Shown here piece by piece: positions 18,751 through 27,538 of a DNA stretch of 64,000 bases. The notes below the pieces were generated by a model. It saw only the letters and a list, made by a program, of their open reading frames with translations, was not told the DNA's origin and did not search any database. The position numbers and the translations under genes were made by a program. Each line of letters begins with the position of its first letter. Position 1 is the stretch's first letter. Source of the stretch: Tenericutes bacterium HGW-Tenericutes-2 (GTDB taxonomy: Bacteria > Bacillota_I > Bacilli_A > Acholeplasmatales > Acholeplasmataceae); contig PGXL01000005.1 in assembly GCA_002839095.1 (NCBI GenBank), positions 101,773 through 165,772 on the forward strand, written 5' to 3'.

Positions 18751-19875
18751 ATGAACACAGCCTTAATCGTTGCTGCTGGTACAGGTAGCAGGGCACAGCT
18801 TAATCAATCCAAGATTTTATATAAGGTCAACGGTAAACCATTATTTCTATATTCTGTAGAATTGTTTTTGTCATTGGGCCATCAAATCATTTTAGTGGTT
18901 TCCAAGGAAGACATCAATGAAATCAGAAAATATGTTACAGACGAAATAAAGCTCGTTTTAGGTGGTAAGACTAGAGGAGAAAGTGTGATGAACGGCTTAA
19001 GAGAAGTTCAAACACCCTATGTCTTTATCCATGACGCAGCTAGACCTCTAATCACCAAGCAAGCAGTTATGGAAATTGAAAAAGTTCTGCAATTTCAGGA
19101 TGCTGTTTTATTAGCAGAAAAACTAACATCAGCATTGAAGAAGTATAATGATAAGGATTTAACCTCGATGAATCGAGATGATTTCATCTTAGCTCAAACT
19201 CCTCAAGCATTTTTAACTGAAAAGATTCGCTATGCGTATATAAGAAATGACAAGGACTATGTTGATGATGTCTCCCTATATCAAGCATTCTATCCAGAAG
19301 ATAAGGTGAAGGTTGTCATCAATACAGAACCAAACACTAAAGCAACCTACCCACAGGATTTTTCATATATTCAAATGATTTTAAAGGAAAGGGATGAAAA
19401 TTTGAGAATCGGACATAGTTTTGATATCCATCAACTTGTTGAAAATAGACCCTTAATACTTGGAGGTATTCAAATACCCTTTGAAAAAGGTTTACTTGGA
19501 CATAGCGATGCAGATGTTTTACTACATGCAATTGCAGAAGCAATGCTTGGTGCACTCGCTCTAGGCGATCTCGGCTCATTCTATCCAGATACTGATCCTG
19601 CATACAAGGATATAGATTCAAAAAGAATATTAAAGGAAACTTATGATTTGATTAGACAAAAGGGCTATGAAATTGGTAATATAGATGCGACTGTTTATGC
19701 AGAACTACCAAAGCTTAACCCCCACATCAAAAATATAAAAGAAAACATCAGTAAGCTCTTAACAATCAGAGACGATCAAATTTCAGTGAAAGCAACCACC
19801 TATGAAAAGATGGATGCAATCGGTGAACAAAAAGCAATCGCCTCCGAAGCAGTGGTTCTACTGAAGAAGGTGTAA
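18751..19875 (+). CDS. ispDF: Bifunctional IspD-IspF of the MEP isoprenoid pathway
   Basis: 374 aa fusion. Residues 1 to about 215 are IspD (2-C-methyl-D-erythritol 4-phosphate cytidylyltransferase): ALIVAAGTGSR at the N-terminus and VFIHDAARPLI in the middle. From Arg219 the IspF domain follows (MEcPP synthase): RIGHSFDIH with metal ligands Asp225 and His227, then LLGHSDADVLLHAI and LGDLGSFYPD. The two enzymes act at steps 3 and 5 of the pathway. The fusion is best known from Proteobacteria. The first IspD loop (AAGTGSRAQLNQSK) lacks the usual MG..PKQ residues in part. Confidence 0.92.
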   Translation: MNTALIVAAGTGSRAQLNQSKILYKVNGKPLFLYSVELFLSLGHQIILVVSKEDINEIRKYVTDEIKLVLGGKTRGESVMNGLREVQTPYVFIHDAARPLITKQAVMEIEKVLQFQDAVLLAEKLTSALKKYNDKDLTSMNRDDFILAQTPQAFLTEKIRYAYIRNDKDYVDDVSLYQAFYPEDKVKVVINTEPNTKATYPQDFSYIQMILKERDENLRIGHSFDIHQLVENRPLILGGIQIPFEKGLLGHSDADVLLHAIAEAMLGALALGDLGSFYPDTDPAYKDIDSKRILKETYDLIRQKGYEIGNIDATVYAELPKLNPHIKNIKENISKLLTIRDDQISVKATTYEKMDAIGEQKAIASEAVVLLKKV

Positions 19876-19877
19876 TT

Positions 19878-20159
19878 ATGATTATAGATACAGATTTTGG
19901 ACAATTCGAATTGATTAAAAACCATCGTGAAGCTTTTGATCTTGTAAAGTTCAATGAGCGATATGTAGATGTCGCATTCGACAGATATACATACTTAGTA
20001 GGAGATATGTCATCCTCTATGCTTCGTATTAAAGGATTCAATTCAGACCCTAAAAGTCCTAATGGATACAAAAGAATTCCTGATTATTTAAATGAATCCT
20101 GCAATATGAATTGTGGGCATTATGTGTTAAAAAGAGTAAAACCTGCAACAACTGATTAA
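19878..20159 (+). CDS. yutD: YutD-like family protein
   Basis: 93 aa. Sequence features match the YutD/DUF1027 family of Bacillota: FELIKNHREAFDLVKFNERY, a VGDM segment and MLRIKGF. Molecular function is unknown. It starts 2 nt after ispDF and is followed by a separate promoter for the NifU-like gene, as yutD and yutI are neighbours in Bacillus. Confidence 0.8.
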   Translation: MIIDTDFGQFELIKNHREAFDLVKFNERYVDVAFDRYTYLVGDMSSSMLRIKGFNSDPKSPNGYKRIPDYLNESCNMNCGHYVLKRVKPATTD

Positions 20160-20164
20160 ATCGT

Positions 20165-20193
20165 TTGATGTAACACTCTAAATGATATATACT
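20165..20193 (+). promoter_or_regulatory. Promoter of the NifU-like gene
   Basis: TTGATG (20165-20170), 17 nt, TATACT (20188-20193). The earlier in-frame ATG at 20182 lies inside this promoter and is therefore not the start. Confidence 0.75.
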
Positions 20194-20220
20194 ATGTATG
20201 ATAAAGGAACGGTGAACAAA

Positions 20221-20451
20221 ATGGATGATACAAAACAACAAGTTTTAGACTTGATTCATAAGGTTAGACCTTATTTACAAAGAGACGGTGGAGACATTGA
20301 AGTCATCAATGTTGAAGATGGAATCGTCTATGTTAAGATGCTTGGAGCATGTGATGGATGTATGGCTTTAGACGTGACCTTGAAACAAGGTATTGAAACC
20401 ATGCTTCTAGAAAATGTACCTGGTGTGATTGCTGTAGTAACTGTAGACTAA
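20221..20451 (+). CDS. NifU C-terminal domain Fe-S scaffold/carrier
   Basis: 76 aa. YLQRDGGDIEV and the CDGC cysteine pair (in GACDGCMAL) define the Nfu/YutI family, which carries Fe-S clusters to target proteins. The start at 20221 (MDDTKQQVLD) is favoured by position relative to the promoter; a GTG at 20212 is the alternative. Followed at once by an intrinsic terminator. Confidence 0.9.
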   Translation: MDDTKQQVLDLIHKVRPYLQRDGGDIEVINVEDGIVYVKMLGACDGCMALDVTLKQGIETMLLENVPGVIAVVTVD

Positions 20452-20456
20452 AATTA

Positions 20457-20478
20457 ACGACCGTTTGGTCGTTTTTTT
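20457..20478 (+). terminator. Intrinsic terminator after the NifU-like gene
   Basis: CGACC-GTTT-GGTCG followed by seven T. Confidence 0.85.
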
Positions 20479-20518
20479 GCATAAAAAGAAATCAAAAATA
20501 AAAAAGAGGTGACTGATT

Positions 20519-21361
20519 ATGAATAGAAACATTGGTTTAGTTGTAGATTCTACATTTGGATTAGACAAAAAATACGCAAAAGAAAATCACATTACAGTTG
20601 TTCCCCTAAAGGTTATTATTGACGATAAGGAATATGTGGATGGGGAAATAGCACCTGAAATTATTAATCAAGCGCTTTATGATAAAAGAGACATAAAAAC
20701 CAGCCAACCCTCTCCTGAACAGTTCATTAGAGCCTACGAAGAACAACTAGAAAAATTTGATTACGTAATTTGTATGACGATATCCAAATCGTTATCAGGC
20801 ACATTTAATAGTGCAAATCTAGGAAAAACAATTTTAGAAAACGAGAATATTTATGTTGTTGATTCAGAATCAAATATCAATGGTGCAGCTTATTTAGCTG
20901 AAAAGCTGATTGAGTATTTAGATGAAGGACATCATATTTCAGATGCATTAGGGTACCTAGAAAAAATTAAAGAAAAAGGCTCACTTGTGTTTACTGTAGA
21001 CAATTTACAATATTTAGTTAAAAGCGGAAGAATCAGTAAAGTCCAAGCAGTCATTGGAAATGTATTAAAAATTAAACCTATCTTAAGATTTGAACGTGGT
21101 GTTTTAGGACTTGAGTCTAAGGTTAGAGGCTTTAATAACGTCATTGCATATCTGGTTAAAGAAGTTCATCAAATAATTGAAAATGGTAAGGCAATTGTAC
21201 GTATTGCTTATGTCGATAAGAGTGTTGAAGCGAAAATGCTTGAACACGAAATATATCAGATTGGTGAAAATGTTTCAGTTAAAATTACAGGCATTATTTC
21301 TCCAGTTGTATCCGCTCATGTCGGGCCTGGTGGACTAGGAATCTATCTAACACTAGCATAA
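20519..21361 (+). CDS. DegV family fatty-acid-binding protein
   Basis: 280 aa. DegV/FakB proteins bind a fatty acid and present it to the kinase FakA for phosphorylation. N-terminal GLVVDSTFGL, then TSQPSPEQF, ISKSLSGTFNSA and VVDSESNINGA are family motifs. AAGAGGTG precedes the ATG. It is a single-gene unit between two terminators. FakA is not in the window. Confidence 0.9.
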   Translation: MNRNIGLVVDSTFGLDKKYAKENHITVVPLKVIIDDKEYVDGEIAPEIINQALYDKRDIKTSQPSPEQFIRAYEEQLEKFDYVICMTISKSLSGTFNSANLGKTILENENIYVVDSESNINGAAYLAEKLIEYLDEGHHISDALGYLEKIKEKGSLVFTVDNLQYLVKSGRISKVQAVIGNVLKIKPILRFERGVLGLESKVRGFNNVIAYLVKEVHQIIENGKAIVRIAYVDKSVEAKMLEHEIYQIGENVSVKITGIISPVVSAHVGPGGLGIYLTLA

Positions 21362-21386
21362 CGCAAGGAAACTTGCGTTTTTTTCT
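21361..21386 (+). terminator. Intrinsic terminator after the DegV gene
   Basis: ACGCAAG-GAAA-CTTGCGT followed by a T tract. Confidence 0.85.
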
Positions 21387-21412
21387 TATATTCATGGATG
21401 AAATCTAAAATA

Positions 21413-21421
21413 TGATATAAT
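21413..21421 (+). promoter_or_regulatory. Extended -10 promoter of the S1-domain gene
   Basis: TGATATAAT at 21413-21421. An ATG at 21420 overlaps it, so the ATG at 21441 is taken as the start of the next gene. Confidence 0.6.
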
Positions 21422-21440
21422 GTGTACGAGGTTTTTGGAT

Positions 21441-21764
21441 ATGAATATAAATGATCAAATTGTATGTAAAATAACTGGTATACAATCTTATGGAGTCTTC
21501 GTTACCTACGAAGGCTATTCTGGTCTTATACACATCTCTGAAATCTCTGATCAGTTTGTCTCATCTATTGAAGAGATATTATGTGTTGGAGACGAAATAG
21601 GTGTTGTTATTCTAGAGATCGATGAAGAAAACAAGAGATTAAAGCTCAGCTATAAACAAGCAAATCCGATTCATCCTAAAATATCAAAGATGGTAAAAAT
21701 TAAAATAGGATTCCATTCGTTGGCGAAAGCTTTACCGCATTGGATCGAAAAAACAAAGAAATAG
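21441..21764 (+). CDS. S1 RNA-binding domain protein
   Basis: 107 aa. Residues 1-72 are one S1 domain: GDQIVCKI-like strand (DQIVCKITGIQSYGVFV), SGLIHISEI, and GDEIGVVILEIDEENKRLKLSYK. The short C-terminal tail carries IGFHSLAKALPHWIE. Similar stand-alone S1 proteins (YugI, CvfD, GSP13 type) bind ribosomes or mRNA in Bacillota. GAGG lies 9 nt upstream of the chosen start. It precedes pgi by 13 nt. Confidence 0.85.
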   Translation: MNINDQIVCKITGIQSYGVFVTYEGYSGLIHISEISDQFVSSIEEILCVGDEIGVVILEIDEENKRLKLSYKQANPIHPKISKMVKIKIGFHSLAKALPHWIEKTKK

Positions 21765-21777
21765 AGGAAAATAAACT

Positions 21778-23082
21778 ATGGCACACATCGAATTAAATTT
21801 AAGTGACGTGCGCTCTTTTTTGAGTGCACAACCAGAATCACTACAAAAGAAAGTCAATGAAGTACACAAAATGATTCATGATAAAACAGGATTAGGTAAT
21901 GAATACCTTGGATGGTTAGATTTACCTAAAAATTATGACAAAGAAGAATACAAAAGAGTACTTGATGCAGCAAAAAGAATTAGAAAACAAAGTCAAGTTC
22001 TAGTTGTTATCGGTATTGGTGGTTCATATTTAGGTGCTAAAGCAGGACTTGAATTCTTAAATGTACCATTTAAAAAGAATAAGTTAGAAATTGTATTCGC
22101 CGGTCATCATATGAGCGGCTCATATTTAGCTAAGCTTGTTGAATATTTAAAAAATAAGAAATTCTCAATCAATGTCATTTCAAAATCAGGAACTACTACA
22201 GAACCAGCAATCGCATTCCGAATTCTAAAAAAAGAATTAGAAGAACGTTATGGTAAAGATGGTGCTAGAGAAAGAATTTATGCAACAACGGATAAGAAAA
22301 GAGGAGCACTTTATACTGTTTCAAAAGAAAATGGCTATGAAATGTTTGTTATTCCTGATGATGTTGGTGGAAGATTTTCAGTATTAACTCCAGTTGGATT
22401 ATTACCACTTGCTGCTCAAGGAATCAATACAAAGCAAATTCTAAAGGGTGCACTAGATGCTTATAAGAGATTTTCTAAGCCTAATTTAGCGAATAATGAA
22501 GCTTATTTATACGCAGCAACACGTAACCTTTTATATACATCTGGTAAAAAGATTGAAATGCTTGTTGGATATGAACCAAACCTATTATTCTTAAACGAAT
22601 GGTGGAAACAATTATTTGGTGAATCTGAAGGTAAGGATCATAAAGGCTTATTTGTAGCCTCTGCAGGATTTTCGACAGATCTTCACTCACTAGGTCAATA
22701 TATTCAAGAGGGTGAACGTCATTTATTTGAAACTGTGATTCAAGTATCAAATACAGGTGATGATGTTATGGTTCCAGAAGAAGAAAATGATTTAGATGAA
22801 TTGAACTATTTAAAGGGTAAACCACTATCATTTGTCAACGCTCAAGCGCTTAAGGGGACAATGATGGCTCACAATGATGGAGAAGTACCTAATATCTTAT
22901 TAACTATCCCAACATTTGATGCATATACATTTGGATACTTAGTTTATTTCTTTGAAAAGGCTTGCGCAATGTCAGCTTATTTGATTGATGTCAATCCATT
23001 CAATCAACCAGGAGTTGAAGCTTACAAGAAAAACATGTTTGCTTTACTAGGTAAAAAAGGATACGAAGACATATTAAAGTAG
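21778..23082 (+). CDS. pgi: Glucose-6-phosphate isomerase
   Basis: 434 aa, the shorter Bacillota-type enzyme that interconverts glucose-6-P and fructose-6-[29 protein letters not shown], the [13 protein letters not shown] signature and the QYIQEGERH region are all present. GAGGAAA lies just before the ATG. It links the sugars released by the first operon to glycolysis. Confidence 0.96.
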   Translation: MAHIELNLSDVRSFLSAQPESLQKKVNEVHKMIHDKTGLGNEYLGWLDLPKNYDKEEYKRVLDAAKRIRKQSQVLVVIGIGGSYLGAKAGLEFLNVPFKKNKLEIVFAGHHMSGSYLAKLVEYLKNKKFSINVISKSGTTTEPAIAFRILKKELEERYGKDGARERIYATTDKKRGALYTVSKENGYEMFVIPDDVGGRFSVLTPVGLLPLAAQGINTKQILKGALDAYKRFSKPNLANNEAYLYAATRNLLYTSGKKIEMLVGYEPNLLFLNEWWKQLFGESEGKDHKGLFVASAGFSTDLHSLGQYIQEGERHLFETVIQVSNTGDDVMVPEEENDLDELNYLKGKPLSFVNAQALKGTMMAHNDGEVPNILLTIPTFDAYTFGYLVYFFEKACAMSAYLIDVNPFNQPGVEAYKKNMFALLGKKGYEDILK

Positions 23083-23091
23083 GAAATTTGA

Positions 23092-23550
23092 ATGAAAATT
23101 AAAAAGACATATTCAGAACATGAAACCGAAGCTCTAGGCTATGAGCTTGGTTTACTGCTCAGAAATGAACCTAAGATAGTTATCTTACTCGATGGCGATC
23201 TAGGTTCAGGAAAAACTACATTCACTAAAGGACTAGCTAGAGCTATTGGCGTAACAGAAATCGTCAATAGCCCTACTTATACCATTATGAAGAAATATAA
23301 GACACCAGATCGTCTTAAAGTGCTATATCATCTAGATTTATATAGACTTGAAGGTGTTGGAAGTGATTTCGATTTAGAGGAATATATCGATGGCTTAGGG
23401 ATGATCGTTGTTGAATGGCCATACCAGGCAGAGGAACTCCTACCTAAGGATTATTTATTAATCCAAATTAAGAAATTAGGAATATCAGAAAGAGAGTTTA
23501 CATTGAAGTGTGTCGGTCATCCTTGTAAACGAGCGGTGCAATTTATATGA
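23092..23550 (+). CDS. tsaE: tRNA t6A biosynthesis ATPase TsaE
   Basis: 152 aa. The Walker A motif GDLGSGKTTFTKG is near residue 42, with SPTYTIMKKY and HLDLYRL downstream and VVEWP later. TsaE works with TsaB and TsaD to make threonylcarbamoyladenosine at A37 of ANN-decoding tRNAs. It is first of a four-gene overlapping cluster tsaE-tsaB-rimI-tsaD and overlaps tsaB by ATGA. Confidence 0.94.
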   Translation: MKIKKTYSEHETEALGYELGLLLRNEPKIVILLDGDLGSGKTTFTKGLARAIGVTEIVNSPTYTIMKKYKTPDRLKVLYHLDLYRLEGVGSDFDLEEYIDGLGMIVVEWPYQAEELLPKDYLLIQIKKLGISEREFTLKCVGHPCKRAVQFI

Positions 23551-24146
23551 AAACATTATTTTTTGATGTCTCAACCAATGTCATGTATGTCGGATACGCT
23601 AAGGATGATATCCTAGTGGATTTTTCGATTCGAATTGCGCAAAGAGATCATGCAAAATATTTGGTTGACCGAATTGACTCTGTATTAAAGAGAAACAAAT
23701 TAACTCTAGATATGATTGATGAAGTCATTATTGGATATGGACCAGGATCATATACAGGAATTAGAATTGCTGTTGTTGTTGGAAAAATGCTTGCATACAC
23801 TAAGAATATCAAACTTAAAATTATTAGTAGTCTATATTTCATGACCTCAGGCTATGAGGGAAAAGTAGCTGCATTAATTGATGCGAGACGTGGCTATGTA
23901 TTTTGTGCAATCTATGATGGAGATAAAGTGATATTAGAGGATTCCTATAAAAAATTATCTGAGCTATCACTAGATGAAAGATATAGAAATGCTCAAACCA
24001 TTTTTATTGACGATAGAAGCTTTGAAATCAATCCCAAAAAGATTAGAGTACATTCTACATTGGTAGAAAATCCTCACGATCTCGTACCTAATTACTTAAG
24101 AAAAACAGAAGCGGAAACCAATCATGATCAGAAAAGCAACCATTAA
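23547..24146 (+). CDS. tsaB: tRNA t6A biosynthesis protein TsaB
   Basis: 199 aa member of the ASKHA fold. It carries FDVSTNVMYVG at the N-terminus and GYGPGSYTGIRIA near residue 65, the hallmark of TsaB. It is the inactive structural partner of TsaD. Its end overlaps rimI by 23 nt. Confidence 0.92.
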   Translation: MKTLFFDVSTNVMYVGYAKDDILVDFSIRIAQRDHAKYLVDRIDSVLKRNKLTLDMIDEVIIGYGPGSYTGIRIAVVVGKMLAYTKNIKLKIISSLYFMTSGYEGKVAALIDARRGYVFCAIYDGDKVILEDSYKKLSELSLDERYRNAQTIFIDDRSFEINPKKIRVHSTLVENPHDLVPNYLRKTEAETNHDQKSNH

Positions 24147-24552
24147 CGATATACCCTATTTAGTAAAAATAGAAAAGCTTGTTTTTGAGCAATCACTGGG
24201 TGAGGATTTTTTGTATGATGAGTTTATCTTAAACCCATTTGCACATTATTTTGTTTATGAAAAGAATAAGGATATTATTGGATACATCGGATTTCGTGCA
24301 ATTGATAAAGAGTCTGAAATGATGAATTTTTGTGTGCATCCAGAATATCAATCACAGGGTATCGGATCAGAAATTTTAGAATATGCCATTCAATACTTGA
24401 AGGATTTAAAGGTTAAAACGATTTTATTAGAGGTAAGAAAAAGCAATAAAAAAGCTCAAGCCGTTTATGAAAAATATGGCTTTAAAGAGTCTCATGTCAG
24501 AAAAAATTATTATGGGTCTGAGGACGCATATGTCTATATAAAGGAGGTGTAG
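24124..24552 (+). CDS. rimI: GNAT N-acetyltransferase, RimI type
   Basis: 142 aa. The acetyl-CoA binding segment NFCVHPEYQSQGIGSEIL and LLEVRKSNKKAQAVYEKYGF are typical of RimI, which acetylates the N-terminus of ribosomal protein S18. It sits inside the t6A cluster between tsaB and tsaD, a common arrangement. The start lies within the end of tsaB. Confidence 0.88.
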   Translation: MIRKATINDIPYLVKIEKLVFEQSLGEDFLYDEFILNPFAHYFVYEKNKDIIGYIGFRAIDKESEMMNFCVHPEYQSQGIGSEILEYAIQYLKDLKVKTILLEVRKSNKKAQAVYEKYGFKESHVRKNYYGSEDAYVYIKEV

Positions 24553-24555
24553 TTC

Positions 24556-25557
24556 ATGATTATACTTGCAGTTGAATCATCATGTGATGAATCGAGTGTT
24601 GCTATTGTAGAGGATGGTAAAAAAGTTTTATCTCATATTATCCTATCACAAATTGATATTCACGCAGTCTATGGCGGAGTGGTTCCGGAAATCGCTTCAA
24701 GAAACCATGTTGTTCATATGACAAGAGTATTTGAACAAGCATTAAATGATGCGAATCTTACACCAAAAGATATTGATTTAGTTGCGGTTACAAAAGGACC
24801 TGGATTAATTGGATCTCTACTTGTTGGAATCAATGCAGCAACTACATTTGCATTTGCACATTCTATTCCTTTGATAGGAGTCAATCACCTACATGGTCAT
24901 ATTTATGCAGCAAATATAGATAATGAGATTAAGTTTCCTGCATTAGCACTTTTAGTCAGTGGGGGACATACAGAATTAATCTATATGAAGAATCACATGG
25001 ATTATAAGCTACTTGGAACAACCCTCGACGACGCAGTAGGTGAAGCCTATGATAAGGTCGCTAGAACATTAGGTTTATCCTATCCAGGTGGACCAATTGT
25101 TGATAAGCTTGCCCATGAGGGAAAGGACACATATAACCTCCCTAGACCATTTTTAGATAGAGAAGCATATAACTTCAGCTTCTCCGGTTTAAAGAGTGCT
25201 GTCATCAACCTCGTGCACAACGCAGCTCAAAGAGATGAAGAGATAAGAATCAATGACATGTGTGCATCCTTTCAAGCAAGTGTATTGGATGTAATTATCG
25301 AAAAGACTAAGCATGCATCAGAATCCTTTGATATCAAGCAAATTATTATTAGTGGTGGAGTTGCAGCAAATAAAGGATTAAGAAATAGAATCTTCAATGA
25401 AATCCCAAATAAAGAGATCATTATTCCTAAAATGGAGTATTGCACAGATAACGCAGCAATGATTGGTGCAGCAGCATATCACCAGTATTTAATAGAAGGA
25501 GCACTACCTAATTACTTGCTAGGTGGAGAGTCTACATTGAATATCGAAAACAAATAA
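24556..25557 (+). CDS. tsaD: tRNA t6A transferase TsaD
   Basis: 333 aa. Motifs: [12 protein letters not shown] at the N-terminus, GLIGSLLVG, the metal-binding HLHGH (about residue 112), VSGGHTE, and [11 protein letters not shown]. It catalyses transfer of the threonylcarbamoyl group to tRNA. AAGGAGG precedes the start. An intrinsic terminator follows. Confidence 0.96.
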   Translation: MIILAVESSCDESSVAIVEDGKKVLSHIILSQIDIHAVYGGVVPEIASRNHVVHMTRVFEQALNDANLTPKDIDLVAVTKGPGLIGSLLVGINAATTFAFAHSIPLIGVNHLHGHIYAANIDNEIKFPALALLVSGGHTELIYMKNHMDYKLLGTTLDDAVGEAYDKVARTLGLSYPGGPIVDKLAHEGKDTYNLPRPFLDREAYNFSFSGLKSAVINLVHNAAQRDEEIRINDMCASFQASVLDVIIEKTKHASESFDIKQIIISGGVAANKGLRNRIFNEIPNKEIIIPKMEYCTDNAAMIGAAAYHQYLIEGALPNYLLGGESTLNIENK

Positions 25558-25580
25558 CCTTTTAGTGGTTATTTTTTTTA
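25553..25580 (+). terminator. Intrinsic terminator after tsaD
   Basis: AATAACC-TTTTAGT-GGTTATT followed by a run of T. Confidence 0.85.
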
Positions 25581-25627
25581 ATTGCTTTACATTTCATTGA
25601 AATAACTCTAAATTATGTGAAAATCGT

Positions 25628-25667
25628 ATTCTATATAGAATAATAAAAAAAGGTATATAATGTATAC
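25628..25667 (+). promoter_or_regulatory. Promoter region with two palindromes upstream of the envelope protein
   Basis: A perfect 14-bp palindrome ATTCTATATAGAAT (25628-25641) sits where a -35 would be. A second inverted repeat, GGTATA-TAATG-TATACC (25652-25668), encloses the -10 TATAAT (25656-25661). Together they look like an operator-controlled promoter with a leader of about 95 nt. Confidence 0.45.
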
Positions 25668-25762
25668 CAAGCAATGTTTCATATATCATTCAAAAAGAAT
25701 GCGAAAATATTGTGTTTTATTTAGTAAAAGAATAATATAAGATTAACAAGGGAGTGATTTAT

Positions 25763-27430
25763 ATGAAGTTTTTGTTTAAATTGATTGTACTACCTATTTT
25801 ATCGATTGTTGCTATTCCCCTTATTTTACTTGCTGTGATGTATAAGAGTGTCGATATTCCTATCGAAGATTTCGAAGGAACGACAGGAATGCCATTATCA
25901 CAAATGATAGAAGATGAAATGGATGCATTTTTAGTGAATCCAACATCAACATCTGCTTTAAACTTAAGTATTGCTCAAAAAGATGCGAACGCTATGTTAA
26001 AGGCTCAATTTCTTGATTTAAACGCAGAATACTTAGATGAAAATGCCGACGATGACAAGAGATATTACGTTTTAAAAGAAGAGTATTATGGATATCAAGG
26101 ATCTTGGGTAAGATTTAAGGATAATACTGTTGAAATTGAATCCGGTGCCCATGTATTTGCTGGAGGATTCACCTACAAAACAAGATTATTAATTAGCTTT
26201 AATTTAACTGTTGATACAGATGAAATTGTTTTAAAGCTTGATAAGCTAACTATTGGTAATATGCCACTTGCTTGGACATTCTCAACTGCAAGCTGGATTG
26301 CTGAAAAGGTAACAGGACAAGACATCAAGGGATTAATTGATGATCAACTTGGTGGACTTGCTACATTTGATGCAGTGAAAAGAGAAGTTAGAATTGATGT
26401 AGATACTGCATTAGAACAAATGATGAGTGAAGATCCTCAAAGTTTAGCACTCATTAAATCCTTATTGGCTTTTGTTGAAGAAAATGATTTATTAGAAATC
26501 GGATTTAGTGATGGAGAATTTGGTGCAGACCTAAATCTTGGTAAGACTGTTGATAATTCTGCTGTATTCGAATTACAGACTGCAGATAAGATTATTAATG
26601 ATGCTCATTTACAATCTATTCTTGCATCTAAAGCAAGCGCAATGATTTTCTCAACCCTAGGTTCAGAAAATCCAACACCATTTATTGATTTGGACCAATT
26701 CACGTTGAACCGAGTATTTGAATACTTTATGAGAGATGGACAAACGTCCCCAGGCGTTCTACAGGAAAGTCCAATATTAGAAAAATATACAATGAAGGCC
26801 TATGTTCCTTATGTCACTATTGCTGGTGGCTTTGTAGTCAATGTGCCAATTACCATTGAAGATACAGCGAATCCAGGTAATAAGTATCAAACCATTATTA
26901 AAATTGATGCTACCCCTGAGGTTTCTGGTAATGACTTAAGAATTGTGTTAAACACACTTGCAGCTGGTGAGGTTACTCTAGGCAACGAGCATATTGGAAA
27001 CATCCTAACTGTGTTAGGTGATGACAATGGATTTATTGTTGATGGTGCATTTGTTATTGAAAACTTTGATGAACAAATGAATGCTGCGGGTATGAGCATT
27101 CAGTCAGTTGCTGTAACAAGCAATGCATTAAGACTTTATGTTTCCTTAAATGACAGTATTCCCATTGCAGATATTCAAGAAGCTGTTCAAGATGTTTTAA
27201 ATGCTATTGCAGATAATCCTAATTATCCACCAGAATTAAATGATGCAATTAACGATGTTCTAGATTCATTATTAGACCCTGAAGTGGATACTGAAGAAGC
27301 GGTTGCTAATTTGGTTGCTCAAATGGAAAATCTAACGGATGAAGAACAAGAACTGTTGTACAATGATTTAATTGCAGCATTTGAAGATACTGATTTAGAT
27401 TATGAAGATTTATTTAATATAGTGCCATAA
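25763..27430 (+). CDS. Large membrane-anchored extracytoplasmic protein, unknown function
   Basis: 555 aa. One hydrophobic N-terminal segment (residues about 3-28, LFKLIVLPILSIVAIPLILLA) serves as uncleaved anchor or signal; there is no lipobox. The rest is hydrophilic, rich in beta-type segments and very acidic at the C-terminus (EVDTEEAVANL, EDTDLDYEDLF). I recognise no domain. AAGGGAG lies 8 nt upstream of the chosen ATG; a GTG at 25754 is the alternative. It forms a single-gene unit with its own promoter region and terminator. Confidence 0.7.
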   Translation: MKFLFKLIVLPILSIVAIPLILLAVMYKSVDIPIEDFEGTTGMPLSQMIEDEMDAFLVNPTSTSALNLSIAQKDANAMLKAQFLDLNAEYLDENADDDKRYYVLKEEYYGYQGSWVRFKDNTVEIESGAHVFAGGFTYKTRLLISFNLTVDTDEIVLKLDKLTIGNMPLAWTFSTASWIAEKVTGQDIKGLIDDQLGGLATFDAVKREVRIDVDTALEQMMSEDPQSLALIKSLLAFVEENDLLEIGFSDGEFGADLNLGKTVDNSAVFELQTADKIINDAHLQSILASKASAMIFSTLGSENPTPFIDLDQFTLNRVFEYFMRDGQTSPGVLQESPILEKYTMKAYVPYVTIAGGFVVNVPITIEDTANPGNKYQTIIKIDATPEVSGNDLRIVLNTLAAGEVTLGNEHIGNILTVLGDDNGFIVDGAFVIENFDEQMNAAGMSIQSVAVTSNALRLYVSLNDSIPIADIQEAVQDVLNAIADNPNYPPELNDAINDVLDSLLDPEVDTEEAVANLVAQMENLTDEEQELLYNDLIAAFEDTDLDYEDLFNIVP

Positions 27431-27447
27431 TATATTATAACTACAAG

Positions 27448-27477
27448 AATCGGTTGAAATCATCAACCGATTTTTTT
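27448..27477 (+). terminator. Intrinsic terminator after the envelope protein gene
   Basis: AATCGGTTGA-AATCA-TCAACCGATT with a following T tract. Confidence 0.87.
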
Positions 27478-27538
27478 GTTCGCTCCTTGTAGTTTCTACT
27501 AAAGTAGCATATAATATTAAAGACAATGAGGTGAAATT

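Noticed and set aside
20182..20220. Longer N-terminus of the NifU-like protein
   Set aside because: The ATG lies inside the TTGATG-17-TATACT promoter.
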